NCBI GenBank assembly: GCA_964441025.1
Contig: CAYTXG010000002.1
Location: 1-64,000 of the forward strand
From: JAAZIN01 sp964441025
Lineage (GTDB): Bacteria > Bacillota > Dethiobacteria > DTU022
DNA length: 64,000 nt
Direction of reading: 5' to 3'
The notes below the pieces were generated by a model that had not been told where the DNA came from, did not search any database, and was given only the letters and a program-made list of their open reading frames with translations. Made by a program: the position numbers and the translations under genes. Below, one piece after another: positions 34,737-43,346 of the stretch (positions are counted from its first letter, which is position 1; each line of letters begins with the position of its first letter).

Positions 34737-35903
34737 ATGTTAAAAAATATAGCCCTGCTGGGCGCTACCGGCTCAATAGGGCGCCAGACACTTGAAGTTG
34801 TCGAACACCTGGGCGGCGGCTGCCGCGTAGTGGCGCTTACTGCAGGAAGCAACAGCAAGCTGCTTGAAGAGCAGGTGCGCCGTTTTAAGCCAGAGCTGGC
34901 GGTATTGAACGATCCGGCGGAGGCCGCTCAACTGGAATATTCTCTCAGAGGCCTGGGCTGCCGGGTCGAGAGCGGCCCCGGCGGGCTCATTGAGGCGGCA
35001 CGCTGCCCCTCTGCTGAACTCGTGGTCATTGCCCTTGTCGGCTTCAGCGGGTTTGCGCCAACTCTGGAAGCCCTGCTAGCGGGGAAAACCGTGGCCCTGG
35101 CCAACAAAGAGGCGCTTGTCGTCGGCGGAGAGCTGCTGGCTGCAAAAGGACTTCTGAATGGGGAGAAAATCCTTCCCCTGGACAGCGAGCATTCCGCTAT
35201 TCACCAGTCTCTGGGCGGAACTCCCATCAACAGGGTCAGCCGGATCTGGCTTACCGCCTCGGGTGGGCCCTTTCGAGACTGGGATGAACAGCGGCTGGCC
35301 CGCGCCACCCCTGCAGAGGCGCTGGCTCATCCGAACTGGAGGATGGGGCCCAAGATTAGCGTTGATTCGGCGACGCTGATGAACAAGGGTTTTGAGGTAA
35401 TAGAGGCCCACTGGCTTTTCGGGGTGCCCCTCGAAAAGATCAGGGTGGTGATCCACCCGCAGAGCGCTGTTCATTCCGCCGTAGAATTTATAGACGGTTC
35501 CATAATCGCGCAACTGGGTCCGCCGGATATGCGTTTGCCCATTCAGTATGCCTTGTGCTATCCGGAAAGAACGGCAAATCCCTGGCCGCGTTTCGATTTT
35601 TTAAGGCAGGATCTAACTTTTGCAGAGCCGGACCGGGCCCGCTTTCCCTGCCTGGACCTTGCTTACCGGGCCATGGAGGCCGGGGGTACGGCGCCCGCCT
35701 GCCTGAATGCCGCCAATGAGGTGGCGGTGGAGCTGTTTTTAAAAGGCGAGATCGGTTTTTTGGATATCTCCCGCTTCATCGAGCGGGTGCTGCAGGAACA
35801 CACTGTAATCCTGAAGCCGGAACGGCATGATCTCGAGAAAGCAGACAGGTGGGCCCGCAGCTGCGCCGCAGCTCTGTCCCGCCGGTCCGCAGACAGGAGT
35901 TGA
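34737..35903 (+). CDS. dxr: 1-deoxy-D-xylulose 5-phosphate reductoisomerase
   Basis: Second step of the MEP isoprenoid pathway and the target of fosmidomycin. The 388-residue protein begins with the NADPH site LLGATGSIGRQTLEV. Other conserved blocks are VALANKEALVVGGE, LPLDSEHSAIHQ (metal ligands), LTASGGPFR and MGPKISVDSATLMNKGFEVI. Length is normal. The same window also holds ispG and an Fsr-type exporter, but the exporter is 9 kb away. Confidence 0.97.
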   Translation: MLKNIALLGATGSIGRQTLEVVEHLGGGCRVVALTAGSNSKLLEEQVRRFKPELAVLNDPAEAAQLEYSLRGLGCRVESGPGGLIEAARCPSAELVVIALVGFSGFAPTLEALLAGKTVALANKEALVVGGELLAAKGLLNGEKILPLDSEHSAIHQSLGGTPINRVSRIWLTASGGPFRDWDEQRLARATPAEALAHPNWRMGPKISVDSATLMNKGFEVIEAHWLFGVPLEKIRVVIHPQSAVHSAVEFIDGSIIAQLGPPDMRLPIQYALCYPERTANPWPRFDFLRQDLTFAEPDRARFPCLDLAYRAMEAGGTAPACLNAANEVAVELFLKGEIGFLDISRFIERVLQEHTVILKPERHDLEKADRWARSCAAALSRRSADRS

Positions 35904-35909
35904 AATCCC

Positions 35910-36929
35910 TTGCAGACGCTTATTGCTTCAATTATTGTTTTCGGCATCCTGGTTTTTGTTCATGAATTCGGGCACTATATCGCCTGCCGCCTGAACGGGG
36001 TGAAAGTGCTTGAGCTGGCCATCGGATTCGGGCCAAAATTGCTAAGCCGGAAGAAAGGGGATACCGCTTATTCGCTGCGACTTTTTCCCCTGGGGGGATT
36101 CTGCCGCATGCTCGGCGAAAGCCCGGAGGAGATAAAGGAAGAGGGTAATTTTAACAGCAAATCTACAGCCCGCAGAGCCTCCATATTGGCTGCGGGGCCG
36201 GTGATGAATCTGCTCCTGTCGCTGCTCCTCTTTTTTATCATATTTTTCTTCTTTATCGGCGTACAGCAGCTGGAGAGCTCCGTTATAGGCGCAGTCCTGC
36301 CCGGGACTCCGGCTGAAAGCGCGGGACTGCGCGAAGGGGATGAGATTTCCTCCGTTAACGGCGAGCCGGTGGCAAAATGGGAGGAGGTCGTTCGCTCCAT
36401 TGAAAAGTATCCGGGCGCGGATATCTTTATCCTGGTAAAGCGCGGTGGAGTGATCAAGGAGTTCTCGCTCACCGCCGCGGTGGAGCCCGAAACGGGAAAA
36501 GGTAAGATCGGTATCGCCCCCATTATGGAAAGGTACAACTTCAGCGGGGCCCTCAGGGAGAGTTTCGATCGTTTCGGCATGATTATCGCCTCGATCTTTC
36601 AGGTAATCACCGGGCGGCTGCCCCTTGATATCACCGGCCCGGTGGGGATCGTGATTGCCATCGGCGAGGTGGCCCGGACAGGTTTTGTGAACCTGCTCTG
36701 GCTGACGGGGCTGATCAGCATAAGCCTGGGACTGGTCAATCTTCTACCTATACCCGCCCTTGACGGAGGCAGGCTCCTGTTCCTGCTCATCGAGGCTTTG
36801 CGCGGGCGGCCGCTGGATCCGGAGAAAGAGGGGTTGATCCACTTCATCGGTTTTGCCCTGCTCATCCTGCTCATCCTGCTTATCACTTACAATGATCTGA
36901 TCCGATGGGATATTATGCCCGGCCGTTAG
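35910..36929 (+). CDS. rseP: RseP/RasP site-2 intramembrane metalloprotease
   Basis: Zinc protease that cleaves membrane-embedded substrates such as anti-sigma factors. The 339-residue protein has HEFGHYIACR (zinc site) in the first helix, a PDZ domain at about residues 120-200 (VLPGTPAESAGLREGDEISS), and the third zinc-ligand segment NLLPIPALDGGRLL. The TTG start follows AGGAG. It lies six bases after dxr. In B. subtilis the next genes are proS and polC; here ispG follows directly. Confidence 0.95.
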   Translation: MQTLIASIIVFGILVFVHEFGHYIACRLNGVKVLELAIGFGPKLLSRKKGDTAYSLRLFPLGGFCRMLGESPEEIKEEGNFNSKSTARRASILAAGPVMNLLLSLLLFFIIFFFFIGVQQLESSVIGAVLPGTPAESAGLREGDEISSVNGEPVAKWEEVVRSIEKYPGADIFILVKRGGVIKEFSLTAAVEPETGKGKIGIAPIMERYNFSGALRESFDRFGMIIASIFQVITGRLPLDITGPVGIVIAIGEVARTGFVNLLWLTGLISISLGLVNLLPIPALDGGRLLFLLIEALRGRPLDPEKEGLIHFIGFALLILLILLITYNDLIRWDIMPGR

Positions 36930-36950
36930 GCCGCGGGGAGGTAACAGACA

Positions 36951-38021
36951 ATGGACTCTTATGCGCGCCGCAGCTCTATTGCCGTGAAAGTGGGCGATCT
37001 GACCATGGGCGGCGGTGCTCCGATAGTCATTCAATCGATGACCAGTACCAGGAGCAGCGATACAGCCGCCACCCTGGTTCAGATCCGGAGGCTGTGGGAA
37101 GCGGGCTGTGAGCTGGTCCGGGTGGCTGTGCCCGACAGCGACTCCGCCGGTGCCCTTGGCAAACTGGTGCAGGAGAGCCCCGTTCCTCTTGTTGCCGATA
37201 TCCATTTTGACATCCGCCTGGCCTACATGGCCCTGGAGCAGGGTGCGGCCAAGATCAGGATCAACCCGGGCAATATGGGCGGCAAGGGACTGCTGGGTGA
37301 GCTTTGCCGCAGGGCCGGGGATCGTGGCGCCGCTTTGCGGATCGGGGTGAATGCAGGTTCCCTGGAGCGTCCCCTGCTGGAGAAATACGGCGGCGTTACC
37401 GCCGCGGCGCTGGTTGAATCGGCGCTGGGATATCTGGAAGTCGTTGAGAAAACAGGTTTTTACGGAACTGTTATTTCTCTTAAAGCCTCCGATGTGCGCA
37501 CCAGTATCGAGGCTTATCGCCTTATTGCTCCCCAGGTGAAAAGCCCGCTGCACCTGGGCGTTACAGCTGCGGGACCGCTGGAAAGCGGAACCGTCAAAGG
37601 GGCCGTGGGCATCGGAACGCTGCTGGCTGAAGGGATCGGGGATACCCTGCGTGTTTCCCTGACAGCCGATCCCGTGCATGAGGTCCGCGTAGCCAGGCAG
37701 ATACTGGAGGCTTTGCAGCTGCGCCCGCAATCCGGGCCCGAGATCATCTCCTGTCCCACCTGCGGACGCTGCAGTATGGATCTGCTCCCTCTTGTTGAAA
37801 AGGTTTCCGCACTGCTTCAGGGTTATCCCCATCCGGTGAAAGTGGCGGTGATGGGCTGCGCCGTCAACGGGCCCGGCGAAGCCAGGGAAGCAGACATCGG
37901 TATTACTGCCGGCAAGAAACGCGGCATCCTTTTTCGCCGCGGTAAGGTTGTCCGCACCGTGCCCAAGGATATGCTGCTGGAAGCGCTGCAGGAAGAGCTG
38001 AAAGAACTTGCAGATCGTTAA
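36951..38021 (+). CDS. ispG: 4-hydroxy-3-methylbut-2-enyl diphosphate synthase (flavodoxin)
   Basis: Iron-sulfur enzyme of the MEP pathway. The 356-residue protein contains VQSMTSTRSSDTAAT-like text near residue 25 (IQSMTSTRSSDTAATL), PLVADIHFDIRLAY, and the [4Fe-4S] ligands in SCPTCGRC and MGCAVNGPGEA. Length matches the short bacterial form without the plant insertion. The ATG follows GGGGAGG. It is next to rseP by 21 bases and ends the long operon except for a GT2 gene 42 bases downstream. Confidence 0.97.
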   Translation: MDSYARRSSIAVKVGDLTMGGGAPIVIQSMTSTRSSDTAATLVQIRRLWEAGCELVRVAVPDSDSAGALGKLVQESPVPLVADIHFDIRLAYMALEQGAAKIRINPGNMGGKGLLGELCRRAGDRGAALRIGVNAGSLERPLLEKYGGVTAAALVESALGYLEVVEKTGFYGTVISLKASDVRTSIEAYRLIAPQVKSPLHLGVTAAGPLESGTVKGAVGIGTLLAEGIGDTLRVSLTADPVHEVRVARQILEALQLRPQSGPEIISCPTCGRCSMDLLPLVEKVSALLQGYPHPVKVAVMGCAVNGPGEAREADIGITAGKKRGILFRRGKVVRTVPKDMLLEALQEELKELADR

Positions 38022-38063
38022 TCTCACTGTTCATCAGGACGATAACTTCCGGGAGGTTGAAAT

Positions 38064-38711
38064 GTGCGCGTATCTGTAATAATACCAGCTTACAACGAAG
38101 AGAAGACTATTGGCGGCGTTCTGGCAGTGGTGACGAAATGCAGCTTTATCCACCAGGTTATTGTCGTCAGTGACGGCTCCACCGACGGCACTGTAGAAGC
38201 AGCCCGGCAATTCAACGGGGTAAAAATAGTGGAATTGAAAGACAACAGGGGCAAAGGCGGCGCCATGAAAGCAGGACTGGAGCAAACCCGTTCGGGGATT
38301 ATTCTCTTTCTGGATGCCGATCTGATCGGGTTAACGGAGGAGCATATCCTGGCACTCCTTGAACCCATCCGGAACAGCGATGCCGTGATGAGCCTGGGTC
38401 TGTTTGAAAAGGGGCGGGTTGCCACAGACCTGGCCCAGAAAGTGGCTCCATACCTGACGGGACAGCGGGCGCTGCAGCGGGATTTGCTGAATCGTATTTC
38501 CGACCTCGATCTTTCGCGTTTTGGGGTAGAGGTGGCGCTGCACCGCTATGTTGAGGAGAACAATCTCCCTGTAGCCCTGGTCAACCTGCCCGATCTCTCG
38601 CACCTGATGAAAGAGGAGAAGCTTGGGCTCTGGAAAGGTCTTGCGGCAAGGGGGAAGATGTACTGGGAGATCCTCAAATATGCCGCCAGGATCGACCCCC
38701 ATCTTAAGTAG
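38064..38711 (+). CDS. Family 2 glycosyltransferase
   Basis: A soluble 215-residue GT-A enzyme. It begins RVSVIIPAYNEEKTI, then VSDGSTDGT, and the metal-binding FLDADLIGL. The DPM/GPG-synthase-like size and the C-terminal KMYWEILKYA suggest transfer to a phosphorylated acceptor rather than polymer synthesis. The GTG follows GGGAGG. It occupies the position where B. subtilis and most relatives have proS and polC. Acceptor and donor are unknown. Confidence 0.8.
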   Translation: MRVSVIIPAYNEEKTIGGVLAVVTKCSFIHQVIVVSDGSTDGTVEAARQFNGVKIVELKDNRGKGGAMKAGLEQTRSGIILFLDADLIGLTEEHILALLEPIRNSDAVMSLGLFEKGRVATDLAQKVAPYLTGQRALQRDLLNRISDLDLSRFGVEVALHRYVEENNLPVALVNLPDLSHLMKEEKLGLWKGLAARGKMYWEILKYAARIDPHLK

Positions 38712-38787
38712 AGACAAATTGTTTCCTTTTCCTTGCTTTTCAGCTTATTTTGTGATACTCTTTTAAAGGTGAAGCAGGTTTCACGGC

Positions 38788-38811
38788 AAAGGGTGGGTTT
38801 TCCCACTCTTT
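38788..38811 (+). promoter_or_regulatory. Hairpin in the rimP-nusA leader
   Basis: AAAGGGTGGG pairs with CCCACTCTTT (ten pairs, one wobble) around TTTT, about 36 bases before rimP. A smaller hairpin (GTGAA/TTCAC) precedes it. There is no following T tract. A weak promoter candidate with GATACT preceded by TG lies near 38750. It may serve autoregulation of the nusA operon, as known in E. coli; this is inference. Confidence 0.4.
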
Positions 38812-38846
38812 CCTGTTAAAAGGCCTCTTTTGAAGGGAGCGGGCTT

Positions 38847-39308
38847 ATGTTTGTTCAGCAGTTGAAAGAGAGATTAATCGGGCTGGTGCGACCCCTTGCC
38901 GAAGAGCAGGGCCTGGAGCTGGTCCGCCTGGAGTACAGCGCCGGCAAGAAAGGGCATCTTGCAGTCTATATTGATAAACCTGGCGGTGTTACTATTTCCG
39001 ATTGCGAGTCCATGAGCCGCAGCCTCTCCGGGCTTCTTGACGCCTACGACCCCATTCCCCGGAGCTATGTTCTGGAGGTTTCTTCGCCGGGCGTGGAGCG
39101 TCCCCTGGACGGAGAGGGCGACTTTAAGCGTTATCAGGGGGAAATGGTAAAAATATATACCAGTGAGCCGGTGGCGGGAAGGAAATATTTTGGCGGCGAA
39201 CTGATCAGCGCCGGAGAGGAATCCGTGGAGCTGCTTACTGAAAAAGAGGAAACGATCAGGATACCGCTGGATAAAATTAAAAAAGCCCACTTATGGTTCC
39301 GGCCTTAA
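38847..39308 (+). CDS. rimP: Ribosome maturation factor RimP
   Basis: Assists 30S subunit assembly. The 153-residue protein contains GLELVRLEYSAGKKGHLAVY, YVLEVSSPGVERPL and the C-terminal SH3-like IRIPLDKIKKAHLWF. Length is typical. It begins the nusA operon, preceded by GGGAGCGGG and a structured leader. Confidence 0.96.
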   Translation: MFVQQLKERLIGLVRPLAEEQGLELVRLEYSAGKKGHLAVYIDKPGGVTISDCESMSRSLSGLLDAYDPIPRSYVLEVSSPGVERPLDGEGDFKRYQGEMVKIYTSEPVAGRKYFGGELISAGEESVELLTEKEETIRIPLDKIKKAHLWFRP

Positions 39309-39340
39309 GTGTGAAGGCCCAGAAAGGAGGTTAGATCCAA

Positions 39341-40531
39341 ATTTCAGTTAACAGCAAGGAGCTTATTTCCGCTTTGAAAGCTATAGAAAAAGAGAAGGGG
39401 ATAGAGCTGGAGGTGCTTTTCGAAGCGCTGGAGGTGGCATTGGTCTCGGCATACAAGAGAAATTTCCAGGCTCCCGGCAATGTGCGGGTAAGCGTTGACC
39501 GGGAGAGCGGAACGATCAAGGTGTTTTCGCAGCTGGAGGTTGTCGAGGAGGTGGAGCTGCCTCACCAGCAGGTGGAGCTGTACGAGGCCCGCGTCTATGA
39601 TTCCCGCTGCCAGGTGGGCGACAATATCGAGATGGAGGTTACCACCAGGGAGTTCGGCAGGATTGCCGCCCAGACGGCCAAGCAGGTGATTATCCAGAGA
39701 ATCAGGGAAGCAGAGCGGGAGCTGATCTACAGCGATTTTTTGGACCGGGTTGAAGATATTATCACAGGGACAGTGCGACGCTTTGAGCAGAGAAATGTCA
39801 TTGTCGATCTGGGAAGGGTGGAGGGGATCCTTCCCCTACAGGAGCAGCTCCCCCGGGAGCGCTACCGCATGAATGAGAGGATCAAAACCGCCATCGTGGA
39901 GGTCAGGAAAAGCAGCAAGGGGCCCCAGATCATACTCTCGCGGAATCACACGGGTTTTCTAAAAAGGCTTTTTGAGCTTGAGGTTCCGGAAATCTACGAG
40001 GGGATTGTGGAGATAAAGGCTGCGGCTCGTGAACCGGGGTACCGGGCCAAGCTGGCCGTTTATTCCAGGAATACGGATGTGGATCCTGTGGGCTCCTGTG
40101 TAGGGCCGCGGGGAAGCCGTGTCCAGGCCATCAGCAGCGAGCTGCGAGGCGAAAGGATCGATATTATCAGGTGGAGCGAGGACCCGGAGGAGTATCTAGG
40201 CAATGCTCTCAGCCCGGCCAGCGTGGTTTCGGTGGAGCTGCGCGATAAAGAGGCGCTGGTCATAGTTCCCGACAACCAGCTTTCACTGGCCATCGGTAAG
40301 GAGGGACAAAATGCGCGCCTGGCGGCGAAAATCACCGGCTTCAAGATCGACATCTGCAGCGAAACAGAGATAGCCCAGCAGCGTCTCTCTTCGCTTGGCC
40401 TGGGCATCGCAGGAGAGGATGAAAATCCGGCAGAGGAGACGGAGGTTGAAGAGCCTGCTGCAGCAGCGGATGAGGTGCTCCCTGCCGCCGCCGCGGATGA
40501 TGAAGCGGAGGGCTCGCCGGAGGAAGAGTGA
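39341..40531 (+). CDS. nusA: Transcription factor NusA, apparent ATT start
   Basis: Elongation, pausing and antitermination factor. The N-terminal polymerase-binding domain (LKAIEKEKGIELEVLFEALE) is followed by an S1 domain (IITGTVRRFEQRNVIVDLG), then KH1 and KH2 (DPVGSCVGPRGSRVQ and LAIGKEGQNARLAAKITG). A short acidic tail replaces longer repeats. A perfect AAAGGAGG at 39323-39330 precedes an in-frame ATT at 39341, which aligns with the usual family start. No ATG, GTG or TTG exists between them. The first standard codon, TTG at 39374, would delete 11 residues of helix 1 and lies 12 bases after a weaker AAGGAG. I therefore prefer the ATT start. Confidence 0.9.
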   Translation: MSVNSKELISALKAIEKEKGIELEVLFEALEVALVSAYKRNFQAPGNVRVSVDRESGTIKVFSQLEVVEEVELPHQQVELYEARVYDSRCQVGDNIEMEVTTREFGRIAAQTAKQVIIQRIREAERELIYSDFLDRVEDIITGTVRRFEQRNVIVDLGRVEGILPLQEQLPRERYRMNERIKTAIVEVRKSSKGPQIILSRNHTGFLKRLFELEVPEIYEGIVEIKAAAREPGYRAKLAVYSRNTDVDPVGSCVGPRGSRVQAISSELRGERIDIIRWSEDPEEYLGNALSPASVVSVELRDKEALVIVPDNQLSLAIGKEGQNARLAAKITGFKIDICSETEIAQQRLSSLGLGIAGEDENPAEETEVEEPAAAADEVLPAAAADDEAEGSPEEE

Positions 40532-40556
40532 GCGGGTTTAGGGAGGCGGAATTGTA

Positions 40557-40841
40557 ATGTCCAAAAAGCGTAGAATACCCTTACGGATCTGCGTCGGCTG
40601 CCGGGAAAAAAAGCCGAAACGGGAACTGCTGCGCCTGGTACGCACTCCGGAGGGCGACATCCTCCTGGATCGGGGCGGTAAAATGTCCGGCCGCGGCGCT
40701 TATATCTGCCGTCGGGAAACCTGCCTGGTAAAAGCGCTGAAAGGCAACAGGCTTGAGAAAAACCTGGAGCGACCCCTTTCCGGCGAACTTATTGCCGCAC
40801 TAAAGGAGCTGCTTGAACAGGAGAGCGATTTTACATCTTAA
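40557..40841 (+). CDS. ylxR: YlxR family RNA-binding protein (DUF448)
   Basis: A 94-residue basic protein with the family signature RICVGCREKKPKRELLRLVR, then GRGAYICRRETCLVKAL. Small conserved nusA-operon protein; related proteins bind RNA or nucleoid components. The usual companion ylxQ (L7Ae-like) between ylxR and infB is missing, since infB starts 39 bases downstream. The ATG at 40557 follows GGGAGG. Confidence 0.93.
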   Translation: MSKKRRIPLRICVGCREKKPKRELLRLVRTPEGDILLDRGGKMSGRGAYICRRETCLVKALKGNRLEKNLERPLSGELIAALKELLEQESDFTS

Positions 40842-40880
40842 AGGTCTCTACAGGGAGGGCTTTTAATGGAGGTGTGTTGA

Positions 40881-42956
40881 ATGGCTAAAGTTAGAGTTTA
40901 TGAGCTGGCCAAAGAACTGGGAACCAGCAGCAAGAAATTGATCGAGATCATGGAAGGAATGGAGATCAGGGTTAAAAATCATATGAGCACGCTGGAAGAT
41001 GAAGAGGCCCGGCGTGTAGTCGCCATCCTGACCGGCAAGGCAGAGCGCGTTGAGGATAAGGCAAAAAAAGAGGCGCCGCCCGCAGCGGTTGAGGAGCGGA
41101 CGGCCGTGGCGGCACCGGAGGAAGCTGCAGTTGTGGATAAAGCTGCGCCAGAGGTGGAAAAAGGGCGCAAACCGGTAGCCGCCCCGGCCGCCAAAAAAGC
41201 GGCGGTGAAAAAGAAACGGCGGCGGGTGAAAATCGAGGGCCGCGTCACTGTCGGGGAGGTGGCGAACCTCTTTGAAGTTACCCCGGCGGAGCTTATTACC
41301 AGCCTCCTTAACCTTGGCATTGTTGCCAATATCAACCAGGCCCTGGGACCCGAAGCCGCCGAGCTTGCAGCGGAGGAATATGAAATTGATCTGGAATTTG
41401 TTGCAGATCCCGTTGAGCAGGAGCTGCTCGGCGATGATGAGGAGGCGGGCAAAAACCTGGCGGCCCGCAATCCCGTTGTTACGGTGCTGGGCCATGTTGA
41501 CCACGGTAAAACATCGCTGCTGGATGCCATTCGGGAATCAAACATAACCGCCGGTGAGGCGGGTGGAATTACCCAGCACATCGGAGCCTACGAGGTTGAG
41601 ACGGCGGGCAAGAAAGTTGTCTTTCTGGACACACCGGGGCATGAAGCCTTTACCGCAATGCGCGCCCGGGGCGCCCAGGTTACCGATATGGCCATCCTCG
41701 TGGTGGCCGCCGACGACGGGGTCAAACCGCAAACCGTGGAGGCGATCAACCACGCCCGGGCGGCGGAGGTGCCCATCATTGTGGCCGTCAACAAGATCGA
41801 CAAAGCAGGCGCCAACCCCGAGCGGGTCAGGCAGCAGCTTTCGGAGAATGGCCTTGTTCCGGAAGAATGGGGCGGAGATACAATCTACGTCAATGTGAGC
41901 GCGCTGCAGAAGCAGGGCCTTGACGAGCTTCTGGAGATGATCCTGCTGGTGGCCGAGGTGGGCGACTTGAAAGCAAATCCTGAGCGCGCAGCCAGGGGAA
42001 CGGTGATCGAGGCCCATCTTGACAGGGGCAGGGGGCCTGTGGCCACGGTCCTGGTGCAGGACGGAACACTCCGCATCGGCTCCCCCGTCATCTGCGGCAC
42101 CGCAACGGGCAAGGTCCGGGCGATGCTCAATCACAGGGGAGAGCGGGTGCAGCTGGCCGGCCCCTCCACTCCGGTGGAACTGCTCGGTTTGAGCGATGTG
42201 CCGCTGGCCGGGGACAGGTTTCAGGCTGTAACCAGCGACCGTCTTGCCAGGCAGGTTGCGGAGCGGCGCTCGCACAAGATGAAAGCGGCGGCGCAGAGCA
42301 GGCAAAGGATCACCCTGGACGATCTTTTCAAGCAGATCCAGGAGGGAGAGGTCAAAGATCTCAACCTTGTGATCAAGGGAGATGTACAGGGATCGGTGGA
42401 GGCGCTCCAGGAGGCCATCATGAAGCTGAGCCTGGATGAAGTCCAGGTCAAGGTGATCCATGCCGGCGCCGGGGCGATCAATGAATCGGACGTGATGCTG
42501 GCTTCCGCTTCAAATGCCATTGTTATCGGCTTTAATGTGCGGCCCGATAATAATGCGCGCCGCCTGTCGGAGCAGGATCAGGTTGATCTGCGCCTTTATC
42601 GCGTCATCTACGAAGCCCTTGCCGATATCGAGGCGGCGGTCCGCGGGTTGCTCAAACCCGTCTACCGGGAGCAGATCCTGGGACAGGCTGAAATCAGACA
42701 GGTGTTCAAGGCCTCACGCATTGGAAACATTGCGGGTTGCCATGTAACTGAAGGGAAAATTATACGCAATGCGCTTGTGCGCCTGATCCGAGACGGCGTA
42801 GTAATCCACGAGGGAAAACTGGCCTCGCTCAAGCGCTTCAAAGATGATGTCCGTGAGGTATTGAGCGGCTTTGAATGCGGTATCCTTCTTGAAGGGTACA
42901 ATGATATAGCTGACGGCGATATTGTCGAAGCCTACACCATGCAGCAGGTTAACTGA
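40881..42956 (+). CDS. infB: Translation initiation factor IF-2
   Basis: GTPase that places initiator tRNA on the ribosome, 691 residues. An N-terminal IF2 helix domain (VRVYELAKELGTSSKKLIEI) is followed by a short Ala/Glu/Lys-rich linker. A second IF2_N domain comes next, then the GTPase core with GHVDHGKTSLLD (G1), DTPGHEAF (G3) and NKIDKAGA (G4). Domains II to IV follow. The linker is shorter than in many bacteria. The ATG follows GGAGG at good spacing. It lies between ylxR and rbfA as in most Firmicutes. Confidence 0.98.
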   Translation: MAKVRVYELAKELGTSSKKLIEIMEGMEIRVKNHMSTLEDEEARRVVAILTGKAERVEDKAKKEAPPAAVEERTAVAAPEEAAVVDKAAPEVEKGRKPVAAPAAKKAAVKKKRRRVKIEGRVTVGEVANLFEVTPAELITSLLNLGIVANINQALGPEAAELAAEEYEIDLEFVADPVEQELLGDDEEAGKNLAARNPVVTVLGHVDHGKTSLLDAIRESNITAGEAGGITQHIGAYEVETAGKKVVFLDTPGHEAFTAMRARGAQVTDMAILVVAADDGVKPQTVEAINHARAAEVPIIVAVNKIDKAGANPERVRQQLSENGLVPEEWGGDTIYVNVSALQKQGLDELLEMILLVAEVGDLKANPERAARGTVIEAHLDRGRGPVATVLVQDGTLRIGSPVICGTATGKVRAMLNHRGERVQLAGPSTPVELLGLSDVPLAGDRFQAVTSDRLARQVAERRSHKMKAAAQSRQRITLDDLFKQIQEGEVKDLNLVIKGDVQGSVEALQEAIMKLSLDEVQVKVIHAGAGAINESDVMLASASNAIVIGFNVRPDNNARRLSEQDQVDLRLYRVIYEALADIEAAVRGLLKPVYREQILGQAEIRQVFKASRIGNIAGCHVTEGKIIRNALVRLIRDGVVIHEGKLASLKRFKDDVREVLSGFECGILLEGYNDIADGDIVEAYTMQQVN

Positions 42957-42986
42957 TCGGGGCCGGAGGGTAGGGAGGTAAAAACC

Positions 42987-43346
42987 ATGTCTTTGAACAG
43001 GGTCCGGCGGGTTGCCGGGGAGATGAAAAAGGAGATCAGCCGGATTCTAGCACGTGAGATCAAAGATCCGCGCATCGCTGAGCTGACCAGCGTCACCGGA
43101 GTAGATCTCTCCCGGGATCTGCGGCACGCCACTGTGTACGTGAGCATCTACGGCAATGAAGCAGAAAAGGAGAAGACCATGCTGACGCTGCTGCGAGCCG
43201 CGGGCTTCGTGCGCAGTGAAATAGGCAGGCGCATCCGGCTGCGGTACGCCCCTGAAATTCATTTTGCCGAGGATCGCTCCCTGGAATACGGGGCCCATAT
43301 AGAAAGCGTTTTAAAATCGCTGCACAAGGATAACGGGGAGCCATGA
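42987..43346 (+). CDS. rbfA: Ribosome-binding factor A
   Basis: 30S maturation factor, 119 residues with one KH-like domain. Recognisable text is NRVRRVAGEMKKEISRILAR, DPRIAELTSVTGVDLS and LRYAPEIHFAEDRSLEYGAH. Strong GGGAGG ribosome site. Its stop overlaps the nrnA start (ATGA), so the two are translationally coupled. Confidence 0.97.
   Translation: MSLNRVRRVAGEMKKEISRILAREIKDPRIAELTSVTGVDLSRDLRHATVYVSIYGNEAEKEKTMLTLLRAAGFVRSEIGRRIRLRYAPEIHFAEDRSLEYGAHIESVLKSLHKDNGEP

Noticed and set aside
24397..35903. Fsr-type exporter and dxr as a linked fosmidomycin target/resistance pair
   Set aside because: They are more than 9 kb apart, in opposite orientation, with unrelated genes between; no sign of a functional unit.
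36744..38027. Long minus-strand frame of 427 codons opposite ispG
   Set aside because: Shadow of ispG, with no ribosome site and no protein family resemblance.
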